A stretch of 64,000 nucleotides of DNA from Diphasiastrum complanatum (GCA_029204225.1 MU832189.1:18739-82738), one strand, 5' to 3'; shown: positions 10,766 through 23,513, counted from the first letter of the stretch. The notes: generated from the sequence alone by a model not told the origin. Translations and numbers: made by a program.

Positions 10766-13700
10766 ATGGTGCAATCCGACCTTTCCAGTCTGTGGGACGA
10801 GGTAGACATTGTCAGGCGGGTTGCCGACAAGGCCAACAAGACCGGTCAGAAGATCGTGCGCTGTCGATACTGTCTCGTCGAGTTTGCTGCATCCCTCACT
10901 CGCCTTAAAGGCCATCTGCTCGGTGCACGCGCCAAAAATGGTGCCACCTTGAATGCTGCCCCTTGTGGCAGCATGACCGTCCCCGACAGGCAGCGACTAC
11001 TGGACACCTACGGGCCGCGGCTCGTGGCAGGGGAGAACACCATTTCGGAGGGCGTTCTCCGATTTTGCATCGCTCCTAATGTGACTAACCCAGAGTTGCT
11101 GCCTGCTTGGCTGGCACGCACGAGGAGAGGGAGTGCATCCTCCTCCGGTCCCTTTGCCCCTCAGACAGTTCTGCCTCACGCACCCCCATCTGCTCAGATT
11201 CCGGTGGATCCCGTCCCATCGCGTCCAACAGTTGCCACTGCGGTTCCACCACCACCCACTGTTGCTCGCACTCCACCAGTCTACGACTTTCTCATGGACT
11301 CTCCGCCACCCGAGCAGGCCCAGGATGGTACTGGGCGGGCCTTCGAGGATGTGGAAGAGATCCCTTCTTCCTTCCCTTCCCATCCGGATGACCTCCTCAG
11401 CCAGCAGTTTTCGTACCCCATGCCAGATGTTGCCCCTCCACCAGTGCACCCCACCTATGCTGCTGCACCCATCCCTGCCAGTGCATCCCACTCTCCCCAT
11501 TCCACGTCTACAATCGATGCATCCACCAGCGCCCAGCCTGTCGCGTCATCGTCCATTCCCGTCACGGTTGGTGCACCGTGCTGGAGCTTCCACCACCCGT
11601 CGCCCACCAGGGAGAGCCCTCGTGCAGCAGACCATTCGCGGCGCGCATCAGCCGCACATGGACAGAGAGGCCACACAGGCCGTGGCCAGTCTGGTTTACG
11701 AGCTGAACCTGCCCTTTGCCATCACCGACTCTGAGCCCTTCAGAAGGGCTTTCCGCCTTGCACAGTCTGTCAGCCCTAGCTAGAGAGTCCCTAGTTCAGA
11801 GGTTGTCCGCACACACATGCTGAGGGATAGGGTCGAGTCCTTGTCTAGAGAGATGGAGCCTCTGCGTCGGCACTGGGCCACTTACGGTTGCAGCATCATG
11901 TCCGATGGCTGGACTGATGTCAGGAGGAGGCCGATCCTCAACATACTGGTCTCCAGCTGCATGGGCACACAGTTTTTGAGGGCAGTGGATTGCAGCAGGG
12001 GGGGGAGAGTCATATCTGCAGAGTTCATGTTTGATGTCATCAGGTCTTCCATCCTAGCCATAGGCCCACAGCATGTCGTCACGGTGGTGACGGACAATGC
12101 CACGAACTGCATTCAGATGGGTGTACTGCTACAGGCCGAGTTCCCTCATATTGTTCATACCCCCTGTGCAGCCCACGGCATAGACCTTCTGATGGGGGCC
12201 ATTGGAGCACTTCCCTGGGTTAGAGCCATCGTCCGGGAGGCCCTCTTCCTAGTGACTTTTGTCACCAGAAAGAGGCGTGTTCTTGCCATGTTCCGGGTGT
12301 TCAGCCATCTGGACCTCCGTAAGCCAGCCCCCACGCGCTTTGCATTCGACTTGGTGGTCATCGACCGTTTGATCAGGTGCAGGGCCCAGCTTCTACAGAT
12401 GGTTGCCAGTGATCTTTGGGGTGCCAGTACATTTCCGCACACTGAGCATGGAGAGCACTTTTCTTCCACGGTGAGGGGAGACCAGTTCTGGAGGGATGCA
12501 CAGACATTGTCAGGACTGCTTCGACCACTCTACATTGTGCTCCGCATGGCTGACAGCGAGGGGTCGACACTTGGACTGGTGTATGAGCTCATGGACCGGA
12601 TTGGACAGTTCCTGCAGCTGCCCATCTTGTAGCCAGAGAGGTAAGCGGTACAGTGTTGCAATTGACCTTTATCTTTTTAGTACTTGCTAGTTTGTTTTTC
12701 TGTCAGTGTTAAGCTTTTTCGTAATGCCCTAAACCACATGCTCCTCACCTGCAGGATGACAGAGCTGAAGTTCATATGGGAGACGCAGTGGAACTACTTC
12801 CACAGGAGTATCCACAGCGTTGCACACATGCTGCATCCCCTCTTCCTCTCTCCGACACAGATCGCAGACAGAGAGCTCGAGGCCGATTGGCTTCAGTACA
12901 TTCACAGGGTGGGTCCACACATAGGTTTGGATCCTATCAGGCTCATGGAGGAGCTCGCTGCATTTCGTTTCGGCATGGGCACATTCGGCCACCCGGCTGC
13001 CCAGGATCCAGAGAGGAGGTAGCTACCCATTACCTGGTGGACCATGTTCGGTAGCACATACCCATATATACAGCGTCTTGCACTGCGTGTCCTTTCTCAG
13101 GTATGCATCTCATTTTATCCTCCATTTTTTGTGTTTCGTTGAAGTTTCACCTCTGCCACAATGTGCTGAAGTATTTCAATGCACGCACCACAGGACTGTG
13201 CTGCCTCCGTGTGTGAGCGTAATTGGAGCACATGGGCACTGATTCACACGAGGAGAAGGAACCGCTTGTCAGTGAGTCAGTTGGAGCGGTTGGTGTTCTG
13301 TAGCACCAACGCACGTCTCGCCAGGAGGCTTCCGACCATTACGAGCGCATTGCAGGTGATAAGCTAATCTTTCATAGCATGTTGGTTGACTCCTGGTATG
13401 TTGGTTTCATTTCTTGATAAAGTTGTCTCTCTGACATGCAAATTTTAAACCTTGCAGACGAAGATATTCGATTTGGAGCGCCAGGTTGACTTGCCTACGG
13501 ACAGCACCCATCCCATGCCTGCAGATGACCTGGGCACACAGTTGATGGCAGAGAGAGAGAGAGGGAGCTTGCCGAGATGAGAGAGAGAGAGCTTGGGCTT
13601 GAGCACAGAGAGCCCCCATTGTATGAGGCAGATGAGCCAGTGTCATAGGATGAGCATGATGAGGATGAGCCCATTCGGGTTGTGTTTGCCAGACCAGAGA

Positions 13701-15088
13701 GGGATGAGGCAGATTATACAGGTGCAGGGCACACGCCACGGGCAGGGGTCACAGGTGCATCACGTGGCAGAGGTGGGACACATGGCACAGGTTATACCGG
13801 CAGACAGGCAGGGCACACAGGGGGGGGCAGTGGCATACCTACCTATGTCGACATGATGGAGGAGGCTCTTGATAGAGGGCAGAGTGGTTTAGATGCCGGT
13901 CCCGCAGATGTTTGGATGCGTGCAGCACAGAGTCATGGCCGTTACTACGACAGCACACCAGAGGAGGCACCTGATGACTTTCATTGCACAGATTGGGAGG
14001 CCATGCAGGGTCTACAGGGTGCACATGATGAGGCACGGGATGAGGCTTGGGTTGATTCAGGGGTTGGTGCACAGGATGATTCAGAGGTTGGTGCACAGGA
14101 TGATTTAGAGGCTGGTGCACAGGATGAGTCCCAGAGCCCAGAGCATTTGTATTCGGATGCCCAGCTGGCCGACTTGGTTGCCACATTGGATTCAGAGGCC
14201 CAGCAGATGCCGAGTGTCAGGGCGCCCCCATCATCTCTTGCCAGCATGCCACACACAGAGTCCCAGCCAGAGCAGCCGCATGAGGTGCCTACAGTTCCTC
14301 CAGCTCCTCAGAGGGTGTATGTGCGTCGCACAGCTCCTCTAGTGCCACCGATGCCATTTAGGCCTGCAGCCCCTCCATCGCCGTCCACTTCTGCAGCACC
14401 AGGTCTCCATGGCAGGCCACCATCTGTGCCCAGGTTTTCTCTTGCAGCGCCCACATCCACAATGGCTCCTCCAGTGGCAGCACCCACGTCTCATCCTCCT
14501 CCTTCGGCAGCACCCAGGATGTACCAGTACCGGCCACCACAGCGCCCCTTTCAGTACATATCGCCACTGTACTCGCCTCTTGCACAGCCAGTTCCTCCAC
14601 CTGCAGCAGCCCCACGGGCACACACTCCACGAGCTCATCCTCCTCGCTCAGTTGCACAGGGAGTTCCCTCTTTTGCTTCCCTATCCCAGCCAGCCTCAGC
14701 TTGGGCCCAACCTAGCCAGCCAGGTGATTTGCATGGGGGTGACGAGGCATTGACAGCTCCTCTTGTCCGCAAGAGACCAGGCAGGCCCAAGGGTGCACCG
14801 AACAAGAAAGGCAAGGCACAGAAACTGCCAGGGAGGAGAGGATGACCACGCAGGGCTCCAGGTACAGGTAGAGGTGCAGTATCACAGCCAGTTGGAGCAG
14901 GTGTTGTTGGTTTGGCCTGCTTGGGGGCTGATGCGGAGGCTGATTGGGAGGATGAGGATGACGAGTCTTCCCCCTCGGATACACAACCCATGCCAGTTCC
15001 AGACAGGCAAAGATATCCGCTGCGAGAGTCAGCTCGGGGCCCTGAGTTATCTCCAGAGCATTCGTCTGAGTCAGAGCCAGAGCATTGA
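10766..15088 (+). pseudogene. hAT-A transposase, copy 1
   Basis: Gene model from comparison with copy 2: exon 1 10766-12640, exon 2 12755-13100, exon 3 13194-13355, exon 4 13458-15088, all introns GT-AG. Order of domains: BED-type zinc finger (C33, C36, H50, with C67 a possible fourth ligand), Pro/Ser-rich linker, DUF659/hAT core with two catalytic Asp (MSDGWTD; VVTDNATNC), and in exon 3 the C-terminal block with the presumed catalytic Glu (CERNWS). Exon 4 encodes a long Pro-rich acidic tail with an AT-hook-like RPGRPKG. Breaks: a 1-nt insertion near 11590, TAG for Trp near 11780, TAG for Gln near 12630 and 13020, and TGA for Arg near 14845. The protein would bind the terminal arrays and cut and paste the element. 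Confidence 0.9.
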
Positions 15089-15611
15089 TTGTGGCTCTGT
15101 TGTTTTAGTTTCAGTAGTTTGTCTCTAGCAGACGGTCTACCATTGTACTCAGATGATTTTTCACCTTATATACAATGTTTGGCCTACATTATTTGCTGCA
15201 CATTGTGCGTATGTCGCTCTGTACATGTGATGCTTTATTTTATGTTGAAGAATTCTATGTGCGTGTCTGAATCCTATTTTCATTTAATTTCGTTTGAAGT
15301 GAATGCTAGCTTCACATATATGCACCTACATCATGAGCACAGCAATCACCCCTACACCCCAAACGACATTTCATAAACACATGTAATACATCTGCATTTA
15401 AAAAAATTACAGACATTGCATCTTACATGACCAGGCTCGCGTTGCACAAAAAACAACTATGTATATATTCAACCGTTGTATCAGGATAACATCACATATA
15501 CTGTCATTTTTTTAAGCAGCCATCTAGTTATTTGCTACACCATAAACTGCCGAAAACTACATAGCAACAGTCCGCCACATACGGCTGGACCTCATCTATT
15601 CTAAACATCCC

Positions 15612-16019
15612 TCACTGATCCTCCACCGACTCCTCGCCCTCGTCTGGTGCATTGTTTTGTCGCTCTTGCTCTGCCTCCCGGTTAGCCCGAGCTGCCTCCT
15701 GGTTAGCCCGACGTCTGGCCGCCCTTTCCCTGACCATGATGAGCTGCCGTCGTGTGAAATTCATTCCGATCTGCTCATCCAGATCCAGCTCGACAGCGGG
15801 GACAGGATCCACAGCGGGGGCGGGTGGCTCCGGTTCCGGATTTCTCTGTCGAGTCTGTCGCAGCATCTCTCGAATATCTGCCTCTTGCTTCCGATGCCTC
15901 TCGTTGTGCCTTCGGATATCTTCCTCAAGCTTTCTCCTGGCTTCGCCCTCGGGCTTCGGTGGCATGCGCTCAGCCATCTCGATGGACCTTCTCCTCACAG
16001 CACCCTGATCCTTGAACAC
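15612..16019 (-). CDS. Accessory charged protein encoded antisense in hAT-A copy 1
   Basis: An intact frame of 135 codons, convergent with the transposase gene and starting about 600 bp inside the right terminus. A second start at 15977 (MAERMPPK) is equally plausible. The product is extremely charged: an Arg/Glu-rich N-terminal half likely to form a long helix (EARRKLEEDIRRHNERH), a short Pro-rich spacer, the conserved block DLDEQIGMNFTRRQL, a basic helix (RERAARRRANQEA) and an acidic tail. Copy 2 of the transposon has a homologue (28113-28448). Several differences are silent in this frame: CTG/TTG Leu, AAT/AAC Asn, GCG/GCT Ala, AGA/CGC Arg. That favours selection on this strand although a frame is also open opposite. 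No family is recognised. A DNA-binding or transposase-partner role is a guess. Confidence 0.6.
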   Translation of the reverse strand: MFKDQGAVRRRSIEMAERMPPKPEGEARRKLEEDIRRHNERHRKQEADIREMLRQTRQRNPEPEPPAPAVDPVPAVELDLDEQIGMNFTRRQLIMVRERAARRRANQEAARANREAEQERQNNAPDEGEESVEDQ

Positions 16020-16524
16020 CCTCTCACAGCACCCTGGCTCTCAAACAGCCTCTCACAGCCTGTCACCGGCTCTCGCTTGCTCTCTCACTGTCTATCACTA
16101 GCCCTCTCACAGCCTCTGAAAATGCCAACCACAATGGCATTGTGAGTGCCTATTTATCCCAACAGCCTGATCGGCCATGTGGATCCCCATCATCCCTCCA
16201 TGTGCCTCTGTACCTGCCCCCATGTGATGCTCCCCCCTGTGTTGGTCTCCCATTGGGCCCATGGTCTGCTCACCCACAATGCCCATGTGCCTCTGTACTT
16301 GCCCCCATGTGATGCTACCCCCCTGTGTTGGTCTCCCATTGGCCCCTCAGTCTGCTCACTCGCAGTGCCCATGTGCCACTGCAACAGTCCCCTGCATCAT
16401 GTACTGTACCCTCTTTTTTTACACCCAGAACCCCCTTTTTTTACTTTTTTTTGTCCTTTTTTGGTAGTTAATATGCAAAAAAAAATTACTAAAAATATAT
16501 TAAAAAATAAAAAAAAAATATTAA
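16020..16524. repeat. Right subterminal region of hAT-A copy 1 with short tandem repeats
   Basis: Upstream of the accessory gene lies a run of degenerate CTCTCACAGCC repeats (about 16020-16120), followed by two copies of an 85-bp unit (16201-16285 and 16286-16370) beginning TGTGCCTCTGTAC. This is where the accessory gene's promoter should be. A T/A-run separates it from the terminal GGTACC array. Copy 2 has different short repeats at the same place. Confidence 0.7.
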
Positions 16525-16629
16525 AAATGGTACCGCCCTGGTACCGCGGATCCCAGGGCGGTACCGTACCGGCGGTACCACTAATATGGTACCGGCGGTA
16601 CCATACCAGCGGTACTAGAGGGTACTATG

Positions 16630-16643
16630 ATATATATATATAT
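16630..16643. repeat. (TA)n tract 4, shared by two full-length hAT-A elements
   Basis: Only 14 bp of TA separates the CTATG end of copy 1 from the CATAG start of copy 2. The two autonomous-size elements are in the same orientation, head to tail. Confidence 0.9.
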
Positions 16644-17667
16644 CATAGATCCAACGGTACCAGGATCCGCGGATCCCGGTATCGCGGATCCAGTGTGGTA
16701 CCGCGGATCCATACTGATCCGCGGTACCACTATATATTATTTTTTAATATATAATATTTTTTAATATTTAATATACTAATATTTTCTTTTTTAACCTAAA
16801 ACCCCCCCCTCGCTTCATCTCTCTCCCTGCCCGTCACCCTACTGTCCGCGCCCTCCCTACTGTCCGCGCCCTCTCTGTTGTATGCCCATCGCCCTACTGT
16901 CCGCACCCTCCCGACTGTCTTCGCATTGCACTGATCGCGTCCTCCTCTGCTATTGCTATTTCGGCCTTTATTGTGGTTTTTTCAAGCCTTCTGACTCCTA
17001 TCGCACCCACAGAGATCTCTGCCTTCTTTCCGCAGTCCTTTCTACAAAGATGGTGCATTCCAACCTTGCCGATCTGTGGGACGAGGTGGACATTGTCAGG
17101 CAGGTTCCCGACAAGTCTAACAAGTCCGGTGCAAGGATAGTGCGCTGTCGATATTGCCTGACCGAGTTCGTTGCCACCCTCACTCCCCTTAAAGGTCACC
17201 TACTCGACGCACGCGCGAGAGATGGTGGCACACTGAATGCTGCCCCCTGTGCCAGCATGTCCGTTCCCATCAGGCAGCGACTTTTGGATACCTACGGGCC
17301 ACGTCTTGTGGCGGGGGAGAACACCATTTCGGAGGGTGTTCTTCGGTTTTGCACCGCTCCTTACGTGGTTGACCCCGAGTTGCTGCCTGCTTGGCTGGCA
17401 CGCACGAGGAGAGGGAGTGCATCCTCGTCCAGTCCCTTTGCCCCTCGTCCCTCTCAGACAGTTCCGCCTCACGCACCCCCATCTGCACCCATTCCGGTGG
17501 ATCCTGTCCCACCGCGTCTGCCAGTTGCCACTGTGGTTCCACCAGCACCTACTGTTGCTCGCACTCCCCCAGTTTATGACTTTCTCATGGACTCTCCGCC
17601 TCCCGAGCAGGAGCAAGCCCCGGATGCCAGTGATGAGGCCTTCCAGGATGTTGAGGAGATCCCTTCC

Positions 17668-18025
17668 TGTAATAGATCCTAACACCACAGTAGGGCAAAC
17701 ACTAACTGATCCACCCAACCTTGCCTACTCCCTGATATAGAGTAAGCCCCTCCTAGCCCAGTGTGAGAACTGGTAGCATGCAACTGCCAAGTGTCGGCCA
17801 CGTGGCACTGACGTGGCCGACTGCACGTCGGGACCCAACTGGGGGCCCTATCCTGCTGACAGGGTCCCTAGGCTGTGTTAGGCCCGCCATGGCTATGGAC
17901 CGTGCTGGGGCACACTACTCACACTGTCTTGCCCTGTTGGTCATGTACGCTGGATACGACCCTGACTGTGGTATCTGACCTATCTGTGTTCTCTAGGGTT
18001 CGACACTAGTTACGAGCTCGTAACA
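17668..18025 (-). repeat. 3' LTR of the chromovirus
   Basis: 358 bp, TGTAATAG...TAACA on plus. It differs from the other LTR near 17832 (C/T), 17957 (T/C) and at two A/G positions near 18002 and 18008. Confidence 0.95.
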
Positions 18026-18038
18026 CTCCCTCCCCCTT
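18026..18038 (-). other. Polypurine tract of the chromovirus
   Basis: On minus the tract reads AAGGGGGAGGGAG directly before the 3' LTR. The stop codon of the pol frame (18037-18039) overlaps it, so there is no spacer between pol and the tract. Confidence 0.85.
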
Positions 18039-20424
18039 AAGAACCGTCTTGGTCCTCTAAGACAAAGTCTGGAAAAATCTTGCGAAGGACGCTGCCTCTT
18101 TCCCAAGTGGCATTCTCAACAGGCTGATCATTCCACTTAACCAGATATTCTCGGTATAGAGTATGACGAGTTTGCGTCTCTCTACTATCTAGAATTTCCT
18201 CTGGTTCATGTGGAGGTTGTTGAGGATCCAATGGGAGAACTAGAACACTGTCCCCTACCAGATTATCTGATCTGGTTAAGGCTTTTCGTAACTGACTTAC
18301 ATGAAAAACTGGAAAAACCTTACTGCTGTGTGGGAGTTCTAGTTCATAGGTGACCTCGCCTAGTCTCCTACTGATGGTAAAGGGACCACAATACCTTGGA
18401 GACAACTTAGCACACACTCCTGATTTGAGGGTTTTAGAGTCAACTGGGACTCTCAAGTAGACTTTCTCACCAGTGGAGAACTGCACATCCCGTCTGTGTG
18501 GATCTGCATAATGCCTGGCTCGATCCTGGGATTGTCTAATGCTACGCTTAGCATGTTCTATCATCTGGTTTAGGTCTTCTAAAAAGTTTCTGGCTGCTTC
18601 AACTTTTTCTTGTTTAAACCCTACAGCTGTGGGTGAGCGTGGCTGAAAACCGTACATCAGCATTAATGGGCTGTATCCCGTAGCTGAATGTTTGGTACTG
18701 TTGTAAGCAAACTCTAATATCGAGAGATACTCCTCCCAATTAGTCTGCCTCTTGCTGACGTATGCACGAAGCATATCCTCCAGCACTTGATTTACCCTTT
18801 CTGTTTGACCGTCCGTCTGTGGATGGTCGGTGGTACTCATATTAAGTTTAGTATGGAGATGATGGAATACTGCCTTCCAAAAATTTCCAGTAAACTTATT
18901 GTCCCGGTCGCTGACTATGCCGGAAGGTAGACCGTACAATTTAAATAGCCCGTCTACAAACAACCTCGCTAACTCTGGAGCTCTAACGGTTGTTTTGGTC
19001 GGAATAAAATGAGCCATTTTGGTCAGACGGTCAACTGTGACCCATATAGCGTCATTACCTTTTTGGGTTTTAGGCAGGCCTACTATAAAATCCATGGAGA
19101 TACTCTCCCATTTACCAGCTGGTATTTCTAAGGGATGCAACAACCCTCCTGCCTTTAAACGCTCTGCTTTATTTACTTGACATTTCTGGCAACTGGTTAC
19201 ATACTGGTGGACGTCCTTTTTCATACTGGGCCAGAAAAATTGCCTACGAAGAAGCTCATGGGTCTTCTGTATGCCTGGGTGTGGGTGTCCCGCGCTAGGA
19301 TTGTCATGACATTCATATAGGACCTGCTGCCTATAATCCTCTGAATTTGGGACACATACTCTATCTCTATAGAGCAAGTACTCATCCTGAATGGAATACT
19401 GTTTCCATTTGAATCCTTGAGTCAACTGACCCTCAACCACTGGGGTTTGCTTGGGTAATACAGGCTCAGAATCCTCAACGTCATCTGATGACGTATACTC
19501 GGACTCATCATCATCCTCAACGGAAGCTGCCGTATTCTTGGATGAACTGGCACCAGCCCCGGGAACTGGTTCTGGAGTCTGTAACTGTCTGTTCTGGACT
19601 GAGTTCCAGATAATAGAGAAGAATGCACCATGCTGGCATTTCCCTCTCAAGGACTCGAGTAACTCATTACGAATCTGAGTAAAACTCAGCTCGTTTGTCA
19701 TAGGCATTCTGCTAAGGGCATCTGCTACTGTATTGAATTTTCCACGCCTATATCTGATAGACATGTCAAACTCTTGCATCAACTCTGCCCAACGAGCTTT
19801 CCGAACTCTAAGCTCAGGTTGATTGCAAAGGTATCTGAGACTCTCATGGTCTGTCAGGACCTCAAAGTTGGCACCATACAAATAATGCCTCCAAGTCTTA
19901 AGGGCATGGACTATAGAAAAGAGTTCCTTTTCATAGGCACTATACCTAGTCTGTGCTGGCTCGAGTTTTTTACTCTCGAACGCAACTGGTCGTCCACCCT
20001 GAGTTAGCACAGCACCTACTGCAAAGTCCCTGGAATCTGTTTCGACCACAAATGGCTGATTGGGGTCGACGACTTTTAAAACTGGTGCTGTAGCTAAGGC
20101 TGTTTTGAGAGCATCAAAGCTCTCCTGTTGTGCAGACTCCCAAATGAACTCCTTTCCCTTCCCCTTAAGAAGATTTGTCATAGGGACTGCTATCTGAGCA
20201 TATTCCTTGACAAATCGTCTGTAATATCCCGCCAGACCAAGAAAGATTTGAAGTTCCAAAATATTCTGAGGTCTCAGCCAACTGAGTATGGCTTTAACCT
20301 TATTTGGGTCCATCTTAATCCCATCTGAAGAGATAATGTGACCCAAATATGCTACTTCTTCAACGAAGAATTCACACTTGGATTGTTTAGCATAAAGCTT
20401 ATGCTTTCTGAGCAGTCGAAACAC
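18037..20424 (-). CDS. Chromovirus pol, 3' part: RT end, RNase H, integrase, chromodomain
   Basis: 795 codons open. The N-terminus is the end of reverse transcriptase ([11 protein letters not shown]). RNase H follows ([33 protein letters not shown]), then the H2C2 integrase zinc module ([16 protein letters not shown]), the DDE core ([22 protein letters not shown] region) and a C-terminal chromodomain ([24 protein letters not shown]). The start given is simply the first Met; in the live element this was one polyprotein with the upstream frame. A small deletion near 20425 shifts the frame, because [11 protein letters not shown] should continue from SKTRKEHLK. Confidence 0.9.
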   Translation of the reverse strand: MFRLLRKHKLYAKQSKCEFFVEEVAYLGHIISSDGIKMDPNKVKAILSWLRPQNILELQIFLGLAGYYRRFVKEYAQIAVPMTNLLKGKGKEFIWESAQQESFDALKTALATAPVLKVVDPNQPFVVETDSRDFAVGAVLTQGGRPVAFESKKLEPAQTRYSAYEKELFSIVHALKTWRHYLYGANFEVLTDHESLRYLCNQPELRVRKARWAELMQEFDMSIRYRRGKFNTVADALSRMPMTNELSFTQIRNELLESLRGKCQHGAFFSIIWNSVQNRQLQTPEPVPGAGASSSKNTAASVEDDDESEYTSSDDVEDSEPVLPKQTPVVEGQLTQGFKWKQYSIQDEYLLYRDRVCVPNSEDYRQQVLYECHDNPSAGHPHPGIQKTHELLRRQFFWPSMKKDVHQYVTSCQKCQVNKAERLKAGGLLHPLEIPAGKWESISMDFIVGLPKTQKGNDAIWVTVDRLTKMAHFIPTKTTVRAPELARLFVDGLFKLYGLPSGIVSDRDNKFTGNFWKAVFHHLHTKLNMSTTDHPQTDGQTERVNQVLEDMLRAYVSKRQTNWEEYLSILEFAYNSTKHSATGYSPLMLMYGFQPRSPTAVGFKQEKVEAARNFLEDLNQMIEHAKRSIRQSQDRARHYADPHRRDVQFSTGEKVYLRVPVDSKTLKSGVCAKLSPRYCGPFTISRRLGEVTYELELPHSSKVFPVFHVSQLRKALTRSDNLVGDSVLVLPLDPQQPPHEPEEILDSRETQTRHTLYREYLVKWNDQPVENATWERGSVLRKIFPDFVLEDQDGS

Positions 20425-22817
20425 TTTAGATGCTCCTTCCTCGTTTTGCTGTAGACGAGGATGTCATCTAAAAATACGACTACAAACTTACCCAAGTATG
20501 GTCTGAGGACACTGTTCATCAAGGTCATAAAGGTAGCTGGAGCATTTGTGAGCCCAAATGGCATCACCTTAAACTCATAATGACCGTGACGAGTCCTAAA
20601 AGCTGTTTTCGAGACATCGTCCGATTTTATACGGACTTGATGATATCCCGATCTGAGATCTATTTTGCTGAAAAACTTAGCCCCATCGAGTTGATCAAAC
20701 AACTCGTCTGCCCGAGGCATAGGGTATTTATTCTTAATTGTGACTTTATTGAGGGCTCTGTAATCTACGCAAAGACGCAGAGACCCCTCTTTCTTTTTCA
20801 CCAATAGGACTGGTGAGGCCCATGGTGAACTACTGGTCTGAATTTGGCCTTTCCCAAGATAGTCTGTTAACTGCCTAGTTATTTCTTCATCCTCTGTTCG
20901 GCTGACCCGATACGGAGGTTTAGAAACAGGTGTTGTACCTGGTACTAGGTTTATTACATGATCTACCTCTCTGTTAGGTGGTAAACCATGTGGCAAATCT
21001 TCAGGAAAAACATCTTTAAATTTAGACAATAAAGTTTCTAATTTACTGATTTTCTGCTGAATAGAACTGGAAATAGAAACTTCAGGAATAAACTGAAAGT
21101 CACATAAGAATACCTGATGGTCTTCGTCTCCGATTAGCTGACAGAGCTCTGAACTGCAGACCATAGGGCTGTTGGGAACATCATGCTCCCCATGCAACTG
21201 GATCTCTCGGCCTTTATACTGAAAGCTGAGGGTGTTCTCCTGATAGTTTCTGTGGAGGGAAGGTCCTAAACTGTAGAGCCAATCTCTCCCGAGAACAATG
21301 TATGTTCGATCCAGGTGCATTATCTGAAAGTTTATTTGATCTTGGTACCCCTGAATACCAAGATTTAACTTACTTACCATAGTTTCCCATATTTTTTTAT
21401 CTTCACCCTTAGCTAATGAAACTATGTACCTATGCTGACTAGGTACTTCTGGTAGTTTAAGCTTTTTAACCAGGGTGTGGTTGATGAAATTATGGGTTGC
21501 CCCATCATCAACCATGACTCTTACTGACTGGTTACCAACTTTCCCATGCATACGTACTAGGTCATGCGGCCCAAACCTGAAGGGTCTCGCTAGCATTGCA
21601 GAGGTCAGCTGGCAACAGTGTTCATGATCTTCATGATACACTTTGATCTCGGAAGCTGCCGAGTCACTGGGGAAACATACAGTCTGAACAAGATGAACTT
21701 GTTTTTTATCTTTCTTATCTTTTTTAGTGAAAGGCCCCTTGGGACACTGTCTGACTGTGTGTCCCTTGCCCATACACACAAAGCACAAACGTTCTTGTTT
21801 GGCTTTCTCAAAATCATCTGGTTTTAAGGGCTGTATGAGTGAAGGGCGTTTCTGAGGAGCTTCACCTTTAAATTTATCTTCTTTCTTTCTTTTTAAAAAT
21901 TTCTTTTTAAATTGAAAGTCTTTCTGAGGAAGCTGCTCAGAAAGTGGTTGCTGTCTCGCTCTCTTCCTACCCACTAAATCATCATAGATTTGAGCATATC
22001 TGAGAGCTTGCTCAAGGGTAGTAGGCGAGTTTCTCTGGACCTCTACTTTATATTCATCTTTGAGGCCACGGACAAATCCCCTGATTTTTTGATAGTCATC
22101 CATATTTTTAATCTTTAAAATTGCCTCTCGATACTGCGAGATATATTGGATGAGGGACTTGTCCATTACTGTTCTTTCCCAGGCTTCCCAGGCTCTATCA
22201 AGTTCATTCTCTGGTAGAAATTCTCTTAGGAAAGCTTCTTCAAAAGCTTTCCATGACCGGGGAGTCTGCCCAGTCTCCTGGAGATTTAACCACCACTTAT
22301 AGGCCATAGGCCCTAAAGAAAGACTGGCCTCAATTGCTTGCAAATGGTCAGGGGTTTGTTTAAGAGCATGAATGTTCTTCCATTTGCTGAGGAAGGTTTG
22401 TAGAATATCTGCATTTCTATCCTTCTCTTCCCCATTAAAAGTAGGAGGCTTTAAATCTTTAAAAACACTGGGGTGAGACCGTAAAGTCTCACCCGAAACT
22501 GATGGAAGTGGAGAAGGGGATAACTGAGAAGTGGAGGGAAGGCTTCCTTTCGCGGAGCTCAAAATCAAGTTTTTGAGTTCAGCGAACGAGTCGTCCACAC
22601 TGGACTTGAAATTGGCTAATGCCAGCTTCAGTTCATCCACTTCTGTTACCAATTGTAGGAACTGCTCCTTGGTAACCAGTTCGTCGAGTTCTTCGGCGAA
22701 CTGTTCCTGTTCTTCTACTTCCATGGGTTCCTTCCCTTTTCTGTAAGCCAAGGCTTCTGTTTCAAGTTCGTCGAAGCCTCTCTCCTGGGGTTGATCAGGT
22801 CCCTGAGGAGTGGTCAT
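20352..22817 (-). CDS. Chromovirus gag-protease-RT
   Basis: 821 codons. A likely coiled-coil stretch (about 40-90) is followed by the gag domain (about 120-285), a CCHC knuckle (C345, C348, H353, C358), an aspartic protease whose active-site triad reads DDG rather than D(S/T)G (D436, [11 protein letters not shown]), and reverse transcriptase from about 610 with [22 protein letters not shown] and FLDDIL. The last about 20 residues are out of frame and mark the frameshift. The ATG at 22817 is preceded by an about 700-bp leader beginning at the primer-binding site. Confidence 0.9.
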   Translation of the reverse strand: MTTPQGPDQPQERGFDELETEALAYRKGKEPMEVEEQEQFAEELDELVTKEQFLQLVTEVDELKLALANFKSSVDDSFAELKNLILSSAKGSLPSTSQLSPSPLPSVSGETLRSHPSVFKDLKPPTFNGEEKDRNADILQTFLSKWKNIHALKQTPDHLQAIEASLSLGPMAYKWWLNLQETGQTPRSWKAFEEAFLREFLPENELDRAWEAWERTVMDKSLIQYISQYREAILKIKNMDDYQKIRGFVRGLKDEYKVEVQRNSPTTLEQALRYAQIYDDLVGRKRARQQPLSEQLPQKDFQFKKKFLKRKKEDKFKGEAPQKRPSLIQPLKPDDFEKAKQERLCFVCMGKGHTVRQCPKGPFTKKDKKDKKQVHLVQTVCFPSDSAASEIKVYHEDHEHCCQLTSAMLARPFRFGPHDLVRMHGKVGNQSVRVMVDDGATHNFINHTLVKKLKLPEVPSQHRYIVSLAKGEDKKIWETMVSKLNLGIQGYQDQINFQIMHLDRTYIVLGRDWLYSLGPSLHRNYQENTLSFQYKGREIQLHGEHDVPNSPMVCSSELCQLIGDEDHQVFLCDFQFIPEVSISSSIQQKISKLETLLSKFKDVFPEDLPHGLPPNREVDHVINLVPGTTPVSKPPYRVSRTEDEEITRQLTDYLGKGQIQTSSSPWASPVLLVKKKEGSLRLCVDYRALNKVTIKNKYPMPRADELFDQLDGAKFFSKIDLRSGYHQVRIKSDDVSKTAFRTRHGHYEFKVMPFGLTNAPATFMTLMNSVLRPYLGKFVVVFLDDILVYSKTRKEHLKCFDCSESISFMLNNPSVNSSLKK

Positions 22818-23513
22818 CTTCGAAACTGAAAGAGAGCTACCTTAACTTCTGAAGGAAAAAAGTCTAAAAGACTAATTTACAACTGTACAAGGGAAAGGAA
22901 AGATGACTTAGCTGTTTCTGAGGACTGTACTTCCAAAGAAAGAATGAAGAGGAACCCTTTCAGCTCTTTTCCCCAAAATTTCAGACCTGCTGTTCCGAAA
23001 AATGCCAGTTTGAAGCTTCAAAACGGTGCTAAATTTCCCGGTTTTTTGATGATAGTAGCTCGCTGGTCTGATAGGAATCCTCTTGCTCCAAATCTCTGAC
23101 GTTGGGGCCCAAAAACTTGTTGAAAAACCAGATTTTCAGAAGTACTAGCAGCGCTGGCCCTGCTCCTCGTTTTTGGCTTCAAACTCGCTGAGAACCAGTA
23201 ACTTTTTCCCTGGAAATCGGATGTAGGTCTCTGACTGTACAGCGATGGAGGTGCTGTCTTCTTCCTACTCTAATTTCGCTGGGAAAACTATAGAGAATCC
23301 TCTCAACTCAGTGGGAAACAGCTGTTTTTTCAGCGAGTTACCTACACTTGGAATCTGACTCCTTGCTACTGTGATTTCTCAGTGGAAATCAGAAGTTTGA
23401 AGGCTGCTCCTACAGCGATCCTCCTCCTCTATTCCTCTCTGAGAATCTGAGAAACACTTCCTATCTTCTGATAGCTTTCTCTACTACTGTCCTGAACTCC
23501 CTAGGATGGAGAT

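Larger units (their letters stand above)
10395..16629 (+). mobile_element. hAT-A transposon, copy 1 (full length, 6235 bp)
   Basis: The element starts CATAGGTCCC and ends in CTATG at 16625-16629, with (TA)n on both sides. GGTACC-rich palindrome arrays fill about 10395-10490 and 16525-16629. Inside are a four-exon transposase gene on plus and a small gene on minus, convergent with it. Copy 2 minus its retrotransposon insertion is 6227 bp, which independently supports these ends. The target duplication cannot be read because the site is a TA repeat. The transposase gene is dead, with one frameshift and several stops. Confidence 0.85.

Noticed and set aside
15652-16145. Plus-strand open frames opposite the hAT-A accessory gene
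   Set aside because: The same interval is open on minus, and several differences between the two transposon copies are silent only in the minus frame. The plus frames are Ser/Leu/Cys-rich mirror images.
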